This document shows positions 1 to 4,601 of a stretch of 5,543 bases of DNA, piece by piece (the stretch's first letter is position 1; each line of letters opens with the position of its first letter). A model generated the notes under the pieces. It saw only the letters and a program-made list of their open reading frames with translations, had not been told where the DNA came from and searched no databases. Source of the DNA: Syntrophomonadaceae bacterium (GTDB lineage Bacteria > Bacillota > Syntrophomonadia > Syntrophomonadales > Syntrophothermaceae). The position numbers and the translations under genes were made by a program. The DNA lies in assembly GCA_029907055.1 (NCBI GenBank), contig JARYMO010000109.1, positions 1 to 5,543 on the forward strand. Direction: 5' to 3'.

Positions 1-818
1 CCCAGCTGCTCCAGGATGGACACGTGCTCCGCGGTGATGGGGTCGCCCGCACGCACGATGACCTGGTTCTGGCGGATGGTAATCTGGACCGGCACCACCT
101 TGCTCACCGCGTCGTCGATGGCCGCCTGGGTGGCTTCGGCATCGTAGACCATGTTGGGGCGCAGGGAGTGCACCACCGCCAGCCACACGAACTGTTCCGC
201 CTCCGGGGCCAGGCCCAGTCCCGCGCTGCGGGCCGCCGCCTGCTCGAACGACCCGCCCAGTGCTTCCTCGGTGACGGGTGATTCCATCAGCTGGCCCAGG
301 ATGCTGGTCGCGTGCCGGCTCATCTCGGCCAGGTCCTCGTCACTGGCGCTCACCAGGTAACGCGCCACGGCGGCAACATCTACCCCCTTCAGCTCCCTGG
401 CCTGCACCACTGCCGTCAACAGCGCCTGCAACTCCTTCTCCCTGGCGCTGGCGCTCAGACCGGCCGCCGAACGGGCCTGCGTGACGCTGGTCAGGAATGC
501 CTCCAGGTCCTGCTGGGCCCTGGGCCGCGCTTCCCGGTCTTCCTTGTAGACCTTCTGCACCCGGCTGGCGGCAAGCTGCTTCAGTTCCTGGGTGCGTTGC
601 TCGTCGACCACCACGCGGGTAACGGGGGAACGGATGTCCTTGGGGCTGATCTGCCCCACCCTGAGCTGCTCCTCGCCGCGGTAGAACCCGGAGAACAGCA
701 CCCCTGCCATGATGACCACGAAGAGGGCGTGGGCCGCCACCTTGCGCATGGTGGTGCTCTTGAACAGCTTCCTGGCCGCGTCCCTCACCATTTCCCTGGT
801 CTCGACGAACAGGTTCAT
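1..818 (-). CDS. pgpH: YqfF/PgpH-type 7TM-HD membrane protein, N-terminal part (3' end outside window)
   Basis: The reading frame opens with ATG at 818-816 and runs without a stop to the left edge, giving 272 codons of a protein whose family is usually about 700 residues. The visible part has a short cytoplasmic N-terminus rich in Arg/Lys, one transmembrane helix at about residues 27-45, and then a long soluble stretch matching the extracellular 7TMR-HDED region; near its end is a segment of the type QNQVIVRAGDPIT, typical of that domain. The seven-helix part and the cytoplasmic HD phosphohydrolase domain would lie beyond the window, so catalytic residues cannot be checked. Family members (PgpH of Listeria, YqfF of Bacillus) hydrolyse cyclic di-AMP. 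A GGGAGGG ribosome-binding site at 831-825 lies inside the end of phoH, and the gap to the phoH stop is only 2 bp, so the two are probably co-transcribed and coupled. The phoH-yqfF order supports the call. The enzymatic activity is inferred from the family. Confidence 0.9.
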   Translation of the reverse strand, partial: MNLFVETREMVRDAARKLFKSTTMRKVAAHALFVVIMAGVLFSGFYRGEEQLRVGQISPKDIRSPVTRVVVDEQRTQELKQLAASRVQKVYKEDREARPRAQQDLEAFLTSVTQARSAAGLSASAREKELQALLTAVVQARELKGVDVAAVARYLVSASDEDLAEMSRHATSILGQLMESPVTEEALGGSFEQAAARSAGLGLAPEAEQFVWLAVVHSLRPNMVYDAEATQAAIDDAVSKVVPVQITIRQNQVIVRAGDPITAEHVSILEQL

Positions 819-820
819 GC

Positions 821-1810
821 TCAGCCCTCCCGGGTCGGAATGGCCGTTGCCACCTGGGCTTCGTAAGACTCGTAGGCGTCGATAATGCGCTGCACCAGAG
901 GATGCCGCACCACGTCCTCCTTGGACAGGTATTGGAAGGATATGCCAGGAATTCCCTTCAGGATCTTCTGGATCTCGATGAGACCGGAGAAGAATTCCCG
1001 GGGCAGGTCGACCTGGGTGATGTCCCCGGTGATGACCGCCTTGGAGCCGAACCCTAAGCGGGTGAGGAACATCTTCATCTGCTGCGGGGTGGTGTTCTGC
1101 GCCTCGTCCAGGATGATGAAGGCGTCGTTCAACGTACGCCCGCGCATGAAGGCCAGCGGGACGATCTCGATGATGTTCTTCTCCATGTGCCGCTGGGCGA
1201 CGTCCACGCCCAGTACGTCGAAGAGGCCATCGTAGAGGGGCCGCAGGTACGGATTGACCTTCTCGATGAAATCCCCCGGCAGGAACCCGAGTTTCTCTCC
1301 GGCCTCCACCGCCGGGCGCACCAGTACGATGCGGCTGACCTCCTTGTTGCGCAGCGCCCGCACCGCCATCACCACCGCCAGGTAGGTCTTGCCGGTGCCC
1401 GCCGGCCCGATGGCGAAGACGATGTCGTTTTCCATCATGGCCTGCAGGTACTTCTTCTGTCCCACCGTCTTGGCCTTGATGGGCTTGCCGCGCGCCGAGG
1501 TCAGCACCGTGCCATGCACGACGTCCTGGTGGCGCACCGGCTGGCCACGCTGCAGCAGTTCCCGCACGTAACTGATGTCGTTGATGGTGAGCTGTCCCTC
1601 ACTGCGGGCGATGTCGAGCAGGGTGTGGATCAGCGCCGTCGAGCGTTCCACCTCGCGGGGCTCGCCGCGCACCACGATGGTACCGCCCCGGGCGCTGAGT
1701 TCGGCCTCGCTCAGACTGGCCAGGTGCTTGAAGTTCGCGTGTTGCGGGCCAAAGAACGCCGCCGCCACGCGGTTGTCGTCAATCTCGATCCTGCTCTCCG
1801 TTTCAGGCAA
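821..1810 (-). CDS. phoH: PhoH family P-loop ATPase (PhoH-like / YbeZ)
   Basis: A 329-residue cytoplasmic protein, the normal length for this family. After an N-terminal region of about 110 residues comes the PhoH ATPase domain: Walker A GPAGTGKT at residues 135-142, the RPAVEAGEKLGFLPGD block at 165-180, Walker B with DEAQNTTPQQMKMFLTR at 235-251, and the TGDITQVDLP block at 261-270. No key residue seems missing. The start is TTG at 1810-1808, chosen because it is preceded by AGGGGG (1825-1820, 9 nt spacing) and because the N-terminus begins at the usual place for PhoH-like proteins (ETESRIEIDDNR). PhoH/YbeZ proteins are linked to RNA metabolism and ribosome maturation through their frequent neighbour YbeY, which commonly follows yqfF and would lie left of this window. 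Its own extended -10 promoter is visible at 1874-1866. Molecular function in this group is not firmly established; family assignment is secure. Confidence 0.96.
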   Translation of the reverse strand: MPETESRIEIDDNRVAAAFFGPQHANFKHLASLSEAELSARGGTIVVRGEPREVERSTALIHTLLDIARSEGQLTINDISYVRELLQRGQPVRHQDVVHGTVLTSARGKPIKAKTVGQKKYLQAMMENDIVFAIGPAGTGKTYLAVVMAVRALRNKEVSRIVLVRPAVEAGEKLGFLPGDFIEKVNPYLRPLYDGLFDVLGVDVAQRHMEKNIIEIVPLAFMRGRTLNDAFIILDEAQNTTPQQMKMFLTRLGFGSKAVITGDITQVDLPREFFSGLIEIQKILKGIPGISFQYLSKEDVVRHPLVQRIIDAYESYEAQVATAIPTREG

Positions 1811-1865
1811 CCAGCCAAACCCCCTGTGGCACCCGCCTGCCCGGCGTCGCCGTGAAATCGCTACT

Positions 1866-1874
1866 ATTATATCA
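1866..1874 (-). promoter_or_regulatory. Extended -10 promoter of phoH
   Basis: On the minus strand TGATATAAT reads as a perfect extended -10 element (TG-N-TATAAT). The expected start of transcription is near 1859, leaving a leader of about 50 nt before the TTG start of phoH. No good -35 hexamer lies 17-18 bp upstream (about 1894-1889), which is usual for extended -10 promoters. It is one of the few AT-rich spots in a GC-rich region, which adds weight. It would drive phoH and the downstream yqfF/pgpH gene. Confidence 0.7.
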
Positions 1875-1885
1875 TACCCACCGAT

Positions 1886-1900
1886 TGACCCGACCCGTCA
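1886..1900. promoter_or_regulatory. Inverted repeat over the -35 position of the phoH promoter
   Basis: TGAC-N7-GTCA, a short inverted repeat, covers the position where a -35 element would sit for the phoH promoter. The half-sites are only 4 bp, so this could be chance in GC-rich DNA. Its placement would suit a regulator that competes with or contacts RNA polymerase. This is a weak candidate operator, based on position only. Confidence 0.25.
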
Positions 1901-1903
1901 GTC

Positions 1904-1915
1904 AGCCGCGCGGCT
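1904..1915. promoter_or_regulatory. 12-bp perfect palindrome upstream of the phoH promoter
   Basis: AGCCGCGCGGCT is perfectly self-complementary. It lies about 30 bp upstream of the phoH -10 element and about 18 bp after the stop of the preceding small ORF. It could be a protein-binding site at roughly -45 to -56 from the expected transcription start. It cannot be a useful terminator, as it lacks a loop and a following T run. GC-rich palindromes arise readily at this base composition, so confidence is low. Confidence 0.3.
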
Positions 1916-1932
1916 CCGTCCGTTCCCCCGCT

Positions 1933-2037
1933 TCAACTCCATACCAGGGTGACGATGCTCAGCAGGAAGGAAAGGATGACCAGTCCCACCAGCGCCACCA
2001 TCCAGGGCTGCCTTCTGACATCGCGGTAACGGTGCAC
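1933..2037 (-). CDS. Small single-helix membrane protein, 34 aa (unrecognised)
   Basis: A short ORF from GTG (2037-2035) to TGA (1935-1933). It has a basic N-terminus (residues 1-11, with four Arg and a His) followed by a hydrophobic stretch of about 21 residues from Trp12 to Trp33, containing MVALVGLVILSFLLSIVTLV. This predicts one membrane helix with the N-terminus inside by the positive-inside rule. A strong GGGAGGG ribosome-binding site lies at 2053-2047, with 10 nt between GGAGG and the start. It sits between yqeY and phoH on the same strand. I do not recognise a family. The combination of a good ribosome-binding site, a clean helix with charged flank and a strand shared with its neighbours supports a real gene, but chance hydrophobic ORFs of this size do occur. 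An internal in-frame ATG at residue 13 would cut into the helix and is a worse start. Confidence 0.55.
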   Translation of the reverse strand: MHRYRDVRRQPWMVALVGLVILSFLLSIVTLVWS

Positions 2038-2046
2038 TGTCCTTAA

Positions 2047-2067
2047 CCCTCCCGAAAAACACCGGAG
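2047..2067 (-). promoter_or_regulatory. Possible stem masking the ribosome-binding site of the small ORF
   Basis: CTCC at 2067-2064 is complementary to GGAG at 2052-2049, which is the core of the small ORF's ribosome-binding site; the loop contains the T run. If it forms, the ribosome-binding site would be hidden. The stem is only about 4-5 bp, so stability is modest. Confidence 0.25.
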
Positions 2068-2089
2068 CCTGGCAACCCGAAGGTGCCAG
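2055..2089 (-). terminator. Stem-loop with UUCG tetraloop and nearby T run after yqeY
   Basis: On the minus strand, 2089-2082 (CTGGCACC) pairs with 2077-2069 (GGTTGCCAG) with one bulged T, closed by a TTCG loop inside a C-G pair, the very stable cUUCGg tetraloop. A run of five T follows at 2059-2055. The 9-nt distance from stem to T run is longer than in a standard intrinsic terminator, so it may terminate only partly, or instead act as a 3' stabilising or processing hairpin at the end of the rpsU-yqeY transcript. It begins 12 nt after the yqeY stop. Confidence 0.5.
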
Positions 2090-2101
2090 ACCCCTACCTG
2101 C

Positions 2102-2551
2102 TTACGCCAGTGCCTCTTTCACCAGCTGGTTCACCAGCTTGCCGTCGGCCCTGCCCGCCAGCCGGGGCATGACCTCCTTCATCACCCTGCCCACGTCCTT
2201 TGGCCCCTGGGCCCCGCAGGCCTCGATGACCTGTGCGATGACTTCCCGGACCTGCTGTTCATCCAGTTGTGGCGGCAGGTAGGCCTGCAGGATCTCTATC
2301 TCCTCGTGCAGCCTGGCCACCGCCTCCGGCCGACCGGCTCTCTCGAAATCCGGGATGACCTCCCTGCGCTTCTTCACCTCGCGCATTACCACCTGCCGGA
2401 TTTCGTCATCGTTCAAGTCGCGCCGCCTGGCCAATTCCTCGTTCTTGATCTCCGCCCTCAGCAACCTGAGGACCGCCACCCGGAGCTTGCCTGCCTCCCG
2501 CTCCTTCATGGCCTGCTTCATGTCCTGCAACAGCACGTCGTTGAGAGACAC
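2102..2551 (-). CDS. yqeY: GatB/YqeY domain protein
   Basis: A 149-residue protein, the standard length of stand-alone YqeY. The N-terminal half is helical and begins SLNDVLLQDMKQAMKERE, followed by the family's LRLLRAEIKNEE segment; the C-terminal half carries YLPPQL and KDVGRVMKEVMPRLAGRADGK, matching the domain shared with the tail of GatB, the tRNA-binding part of the Glu/Asp-tRNA amidotransferase. YqeY itself has no proven reaction; a role with tRNA is inferred from the homology. The GTG at 2551-2549 is chosen as start because the family starts with MSL and because a GGGGGG-AG site precedes it by about 4-5 nt. An upstream in-frame GTG at 2572 lies inside rpsU and would add seven residues not typical of the family. 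It follows rpsU by 11 bp, so both probably share the rpsU promoter. The rpsU-yqeY pair is conserved in Firmicutes and other bacteria. Confidence 0.94.
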   Translation of the reverse strand: MSLNDVLLQDMKQAMKEREAGKLRVAVLRLLRAEIKNEELARRRDLNDDEIRQVVMREVKKRREVIPDFERAGRPEAVARLHEEIEILQAYLPPQLDEQQVREVIAQVIEACGAQGPKDVGRVMKEVMPRLAGRADGKLVNQLVKEALA

Positions 2552-2563
2552 GGGGCTCCCCCC
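2552..2563 (-). promoter_or_regulatory. Short GGGG/CCCC stem over the yqeY ribosome-binding site
   Basis: Between the rpsU stop and the yqeY start, the G-rich ribosome-binding site is directly followed by CCCC, so that GGGG and CCCC can pair across a 4-nt loop. The stem would cover the ribosome-binding site, and ribosomes finishing rpsU would open it, which would couple the two genes. It is short and remains a proposal. Confidence 0.3.
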
Positions 2564-2742
2564 TAGCTCCACTTCTTCTTCTTCCGCGCTGCCTCAGACT
2601 TCTTCTTCCTCCTCACGCTGGGCTTGTCGTAGTGCTCGTGCTTGCGGATATCCTGCATAACGCCGGCCTTCTGGCACGAACGCTTGAATCTCTTCAAGGC
2701 AGCGTCCAGGGACTCGTTCTTCCCCACGCGAACTTCGCTCAC
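2563..2742 (-). CDS. rpsU: 30S ribosomal protein S21
   Basis: A 59-residue, strongly basic protein of normal S21 length. The S21 pattern is clear: VRVGKNESLDAALKRFKR near the N-terminus, then CQKAGVMQDIRKHEHYDKPS, and a Lys/Arg-rich tail ending in KKKKWS. S21 is a late-assembling protein of the small ribosomal subunit near the mRNA exit channel, with a role in translation initiation. The start is GTG at 2742-2740, giving the family's usual N-terminus and preceded by GGGGAGG (2755-2749) at 6 nt; the longer in-frame version starting at 2814 overlaps the promoter and is rejected. A strong promoter lies at 2827-2798, and the gene is followed after 11 bp by yqeY. Confidence 0.97.
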   Translation of the reverse strand: MSEVRVGKNESLDAALKRFKRSCQKAGVMQDIRKHEHYDKPSVRRKKKSEAARKKKKWS

Positions 2743-2751
2743 AATCTCCCT

Positions 2752-2762
2752 CCCCTCCGGGG
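2752..2762 (-). promoter_or_regulatory. CCCC/GGGG stem next to the rpsU ribosome-binding site
   Basis: In the rpsU leader CCCC (2762-2759) is followed by GGA and GGGG (2755-2752). Pairing would take up the first four bases of the GGGGAGG ribosome-binding site. The stem is 4 bp with a 3-nt loop, so it could be a weak translational control element or chance. Confidence 0.25.
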
Positions 2763-2778
2763 CTGTCCTTACTGTCCT
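2763..2778. repeat. Tandem 7-bp repeat in the rpsU leader
   Basis: CTGTCCT occurs twice (2763-2769 and 2772-2778), separated by TA, so the unit repeats at 9 bp. On the transcribed strand this reads AGGACAG-TA-AGGACAG. It lies between the expected transcription start and the ribosome-binding site of rpsU. Its role, if any, is unknown. Confidence 0.4.
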
Positions 2779-2791
2779 GCATGTCAGGGAC
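2774..2791 (-). promoter_or_regulatory. Stem-loop at the predicted 5' end of the rpsU mRNA
   Basis: On the minus strand GTC(C)CTG pairs with CAGGAC around an ACATG loop, giving six base pairs with one bulged C. The hairpin begins almost exactly where transcription from the rpsU promoter is expected to start (about 2791). A 5'-terminal hairpin of this kind can protect mRNA from 5'-end-dependent decay. That role is inferred. Confidence 0.35.
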
Positions 2792-2797
2792 TCACTG

Positions 2798-2827
2798 ATT
2801 GTACCGAACCACAAGTGAGAGCGTCAA
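2798..2827 (-). promoter_or_regulatory. Sigma-A-type promoter of rpsU-yqeY
   Basis: TTGACG at 2827-2822 and TACAAT at 2803-2798 are separated by 18 bp. Each hexamer matches the housekeeping consensus at five of six positions. The -35 begins 3 bp after the stop codon of the HIT gene. The expected transcription start is near 2791, giving a leader of about 50 nt before the GTG of rpsU. It would let rpsU and yqeY be transcribed apart from the genes upstream. Confidence 0.75.
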
Positions 2828-2829
2828 GG

Positions 2830-3168
2830 TTAGCCCGGGGGCCATCTGAACTCCCGTCCCCCCAGGAGGTGGTAGTGCAGGTGAAACACACTCTGCCCTG
2901 CCGCCGCCCCGCAGTTGTTGACCACGCGATAGCTGTCCAGCCCCAGCTCACGCGCCAGGCGAGACGCTACCAGTTGCAGGTGTCCCAACAGGCCCGCATC
3001 GCCCTCCGCCACCTCGGCCAGTGAACCCACGTGCCGCTTGGGAATAAGGAGGACGTGAACCGGAGCCACCGGGTTGATGTCACGTATCGCCACCAGCTGC
3101 TCGTCTTCGAACACCAGGTCAGACGACAGCTCACGGGAAGCAATGCGACAGAACAGGCACTCCGCCAC
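2830..3168 (-). CDS. HIT family nucleotide-binding hydrolase (HinT-like)
   Basis: A 112-residue cytoplasmic protein of the Histidine Triad family. It begins AECLFCRIASRE, with the CxFC-type start common to bacterial HinT proteins, has the HVLLIPKRHV segment in the middle, and carries the catalytic triad motif HLHYHLLGG near the end, closing with the typical WPPG. HinT enzymes cleave purine nucleoside phosphoramidates and acyl-adenylates; the true substrate in the cell is unclear. The GTG at 3168-3166 is selected because an AAGGAGGTGA sequence, a ten-base match to the 16S rRNA 3' end, precedes it with 7 nt between GGAGG and the start. A longer in-frame version from 3276 would begin on the -35-like hexamer and add 36 residues with no family likeness. 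A HIT gene between mtaB and rpsU is seen in various clostridial clusters. The rpsU promoter starts right after its stop. Confidence 0.95.
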   Translation of the reverse strand: MAECLFCRIASRELSSDLVFEDEQLVAIRDINPVAPVHVLLIPKRHVGSLAEVAEGDAGLLGHLQLVASRLARELGLDSYRVVNNCGAAAGQSVFHLHYHLLGGREFRWPPG

Positions 3169-3172
3169 TATC

Positions 3173-3182
3173 TCACCTCCTT
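3173..3182 (-). promoter_or_regulatory. Near-perfect ribosome-binding site deciding the HIT gene start
   Basis: AAGGAGGTGA on the minus strand is complementary to the 3' end of 16S rRNA over ten bases. It settles the GTG at 3168 as the start and suggests that the HIT gene is translated strongly. Confidence 0.85.
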
Positions 3183-3208
3183 CGTTCCAACCTCGCTGCT
3201 CAACGAAT

Positions 3209-3229
3209 CGCCGCGCAGGGGGCGCGGCG
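3209..3229 (-). promoter_or_regulatory. GC-rich hairpin in the leader of the HIT gene
   Basis: CGCCGCGC and GCGCGGCG form a perfect 8-bp stem around a 5-nt loop, in the 152-bp gap between mtaB and the HIT gene. No T run follows on either strand, so it is not a standard intrinsic terminator. It could act as an mRNA stability element at the 3' end of the mtaB transcript or as a leader structure. The symmetry is clear; the role is open. Confidence 0.45.
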
Positions 3230-3247
3230 GAAGGTATGCGACTACGA

Positions 3248-3276
3248 TACCTATTATAGATTCTACCAGATGTCAA
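3248..3276 (-). promoter_or_regulatory. Promoter-like region upstream of the HIT gene
   Basis: On the minus strand a perfect TTGACA (3276-3271) and a perfect TATAAT (3258-3253) occur, but only 12 bp apart, too close to work as a pair. Using TTGACA, a 17-bp spacing leads to the poor hexamer TAGGTA (3253-3248); using TATAAT, no -35 lies at the right distance. The region is AT-rich against its surroundings and lies in the gap before a well-translated gene, so a promoter here is likely, but its exact elements are uncertain. Confidence 0.45.
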
Positions 3277-3320
3277 TGGCGAAGGGAATCGCTTCCGTGT
3301 GGGGCGCGGCTACTCCCCGG

Positions 3321-4601
3321 TCACCCGCCCGCGCTCCACCCGTCGCGGCAGACTACCTTCCCCTGCGCCGCCTCCTGTGCCGCGCCCACGATACGGACAG
3401 TGACCAGCTGCCCCGCTTCCAGGCCGTCATCGTCCAGCACCACCCGCACGTAGGTGTCGGTCAGCCCTTCCCACCGCTCTCCCACGCGTTCTTCGACCAG
3501 CACCCGCTCGACACCCCCGACGCTGGCCCGGATGAAGTCCGCCTTCTTGTCGGCGGCCAGCTCCAGCAGCTGCCTGCTGCGGCGCGCACACTCCGCGGGG
3601 CCAGGCAGGTCACCCCATTCCGCCGCCGCCGTACCCGGCCGCGGTGAAAAGCGGAACACGTGCAGGTCCAGCAGGGGCAGCGCGCGCAGCAGTTCGAAGG
3701 TGTCCGCGAAGTCCCGTTCCGTCTCCCCCGGGAACCCCACCATCACGTCAGCCGTCACCGCGATGCCCGGGATGCTGCACGCCAGCCCCTCCACCAGCCC
3801 GCGGTAGAAGGCGCGGTCGTAGCGGCGGTTCATGCGCCGCAGCACGCGATCGCTCCCACTCTGCAGGGGAATGTGCAGGTGGCGACAGAGGCGGGCGTCT
3901 GCGGACATCAGTCCCACCACTCCCTCTCCCACCTCCAGCGGCTCCAGGCTCCCCAGGCGCAGGCGATAGTCCCCCTGCACCCGCTCCAGCAGGAGCTCGA
4001 GCAGCCTGACCAGATCCCAGCCGGGCAGGTCCGCCCCGTAGGTGCCAATGTGGATGCCGGTCAGCACCACCTCCCGGCAGCCCGCCCCCACCAGCGCCCG
4101 CACCTCCTCCACCACTTCCAGGGGCGGCGCGCTGCGCACCCTTCCCCTGGCCAGCGGCACGATGCAGTACGCACAGTGACTCTCGCACCCGTCCTGCACC
4201 TTCACGAAGCCCCGTGTGCGCCCTGCCGGCCTGGCCGCGGGGGCCGCCCGGCTTGCTATCCCCAGCCTGCCGGCCACTAGCTCGGCCAGCCGCTCCTTGT
4301 CGGCATTGGGCACTACCATGTCCACTTCCGCCATTTCCCGCAGCGAGGCCTGCCCTACGGTAGCCAGGCACCCTGTGGCCACCACCACCGCCTGCGGGTG
4401 GCGCCGCCGCAGGCGCCGCAGCAGGGCCCGCGACTTGCGGTCGCTGACGTGGGTGACCGTACAGGTGTTGACCACGCAGATGTCGGCCGGCTCCGAGGGG
4501 TCCACCACCTGGAACCCGCGGGCGGCGAAGTCCGCTGCCATTTTCCCGGACTCCACCTGGTTCACCTTGCAGCCCAGCGTGTATAGCGCTACCGTGGTCA
4601 C
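3321..4601 (-). CDS. mtaB: tRNA (N6-L-threonylcarbamoyladenosine-37) 2-methylthiotransferase MtaB
   Basis: A 426-residue radical-SAM enzyme that adds a methylthio group to t6A at position 37 of tRNAs reading ANN codons. Domains in order: an N-terminal methylthiotransferase domain with the three cysteines binding an auxiliary iron-sulfur cluster (Cys11 in LGCKVN, Cys47 in VNTCTV, Cys78 in ATGCLA); a radical-SAM core with CESHCAYC (Cys139, Cys143, Cys146) binding the second 4Fe-4S cluster; and a C-terminal TRAM-like RNA-binding region from about residue 360. LGCKVN and the HIPLQSGSD block at about 260 fit MtaB rather than the related MiaB or RimO, and the rsmE-mtaB gene order agrees (Bacillus yqeU-yqeV). 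The start is GTG, with GGGGGAG (4615-4609) 7 nt before it, and it overlaps the rsmE stop as GTGA, so translation is probably coupled. Length is slightly short of the Bacillus enzyme but all motifs are present. Confidence 0.95.
   Translation of the reverse strand: MTTVALYTLGCKVNQVESGKMAADFAARGFQVVDPSEPADICVVNTCTVTHVSDRKSRALLRRLRRRHPQAVVVATGCLATVGQASLREMAEVDMVVPNADKERLAELVAGRLGIASRAAPAARPAGRTRGFVKVQDGCESHCAYCIVPLARGRVRSAPPLEVVEEVRALVGAGCREVVLTGIHIGTYGADLPGWDLVRLLELLLERVQGDYRLRLGSLEPLEVGEGVVGLMSADARLCRHLHIPLQSGSDRVLRRMNRRYDRAFYRGLVEGLACSIPGIAVTADVMVGFPGETERDFADTFELLRALPLLDLHVFRFSPRPGTAAAEWGDLPGPAECARRSRQLLELAADKKADFIRASVGGVERVLVEERVGERWEGLTDTYVRVVLDDDGLEAGQLVTVRIVGAAQEAAQGKVVCRDGWSAGG

Noticed and set aside
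312..866. Plus-strand open frame of 184 codons at the left side
   Set aside because: It lies opposite the N-terminal part of the yqfF/pgpH gene, which has a proper start, ribosome-binding site and membrane helix.
1187..1855. Plus-strand open frame of 222 codons opposite phoH
   Set aside because: It mirrors the phoH coding frame and shows no domain or plausible ribosome-binding site.
1904..1915. Palindrome read as a terminator after the small ORF
   Set aside because: There is no loop and no T run after it on either strand.
2743..2814. N-terminal extension of S21
   Set aside because: The longer frame runs through the -10 element of the rpsU promoter, and S21 proteins begin at the position given by the GTG at 2742.
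3170..3205. T-box-like string (GAGGTTGGAACG) before the HIT gene
   Set aside because: It does not match the conserved T-box core, there is no specifier stem or terminator, and the downstream gene is not an aminoacylation or amino acid gene.
3169..3276. N-terminal extension of the HIT protein from a TTG at 3276
   Set aside because: The first codon falls on the -35-like hexamer and the added residues have no family likeness; the GTG at 3168 has a ten-base ribosome-binding site.
3660..4280. Plus-strand open frame of 206 codons opposite mtaB
   Set aside because: It is a shadow of mtaB, with a low-complexity translation rich in Gln, His, Pro and Ala and no recognisable motif.
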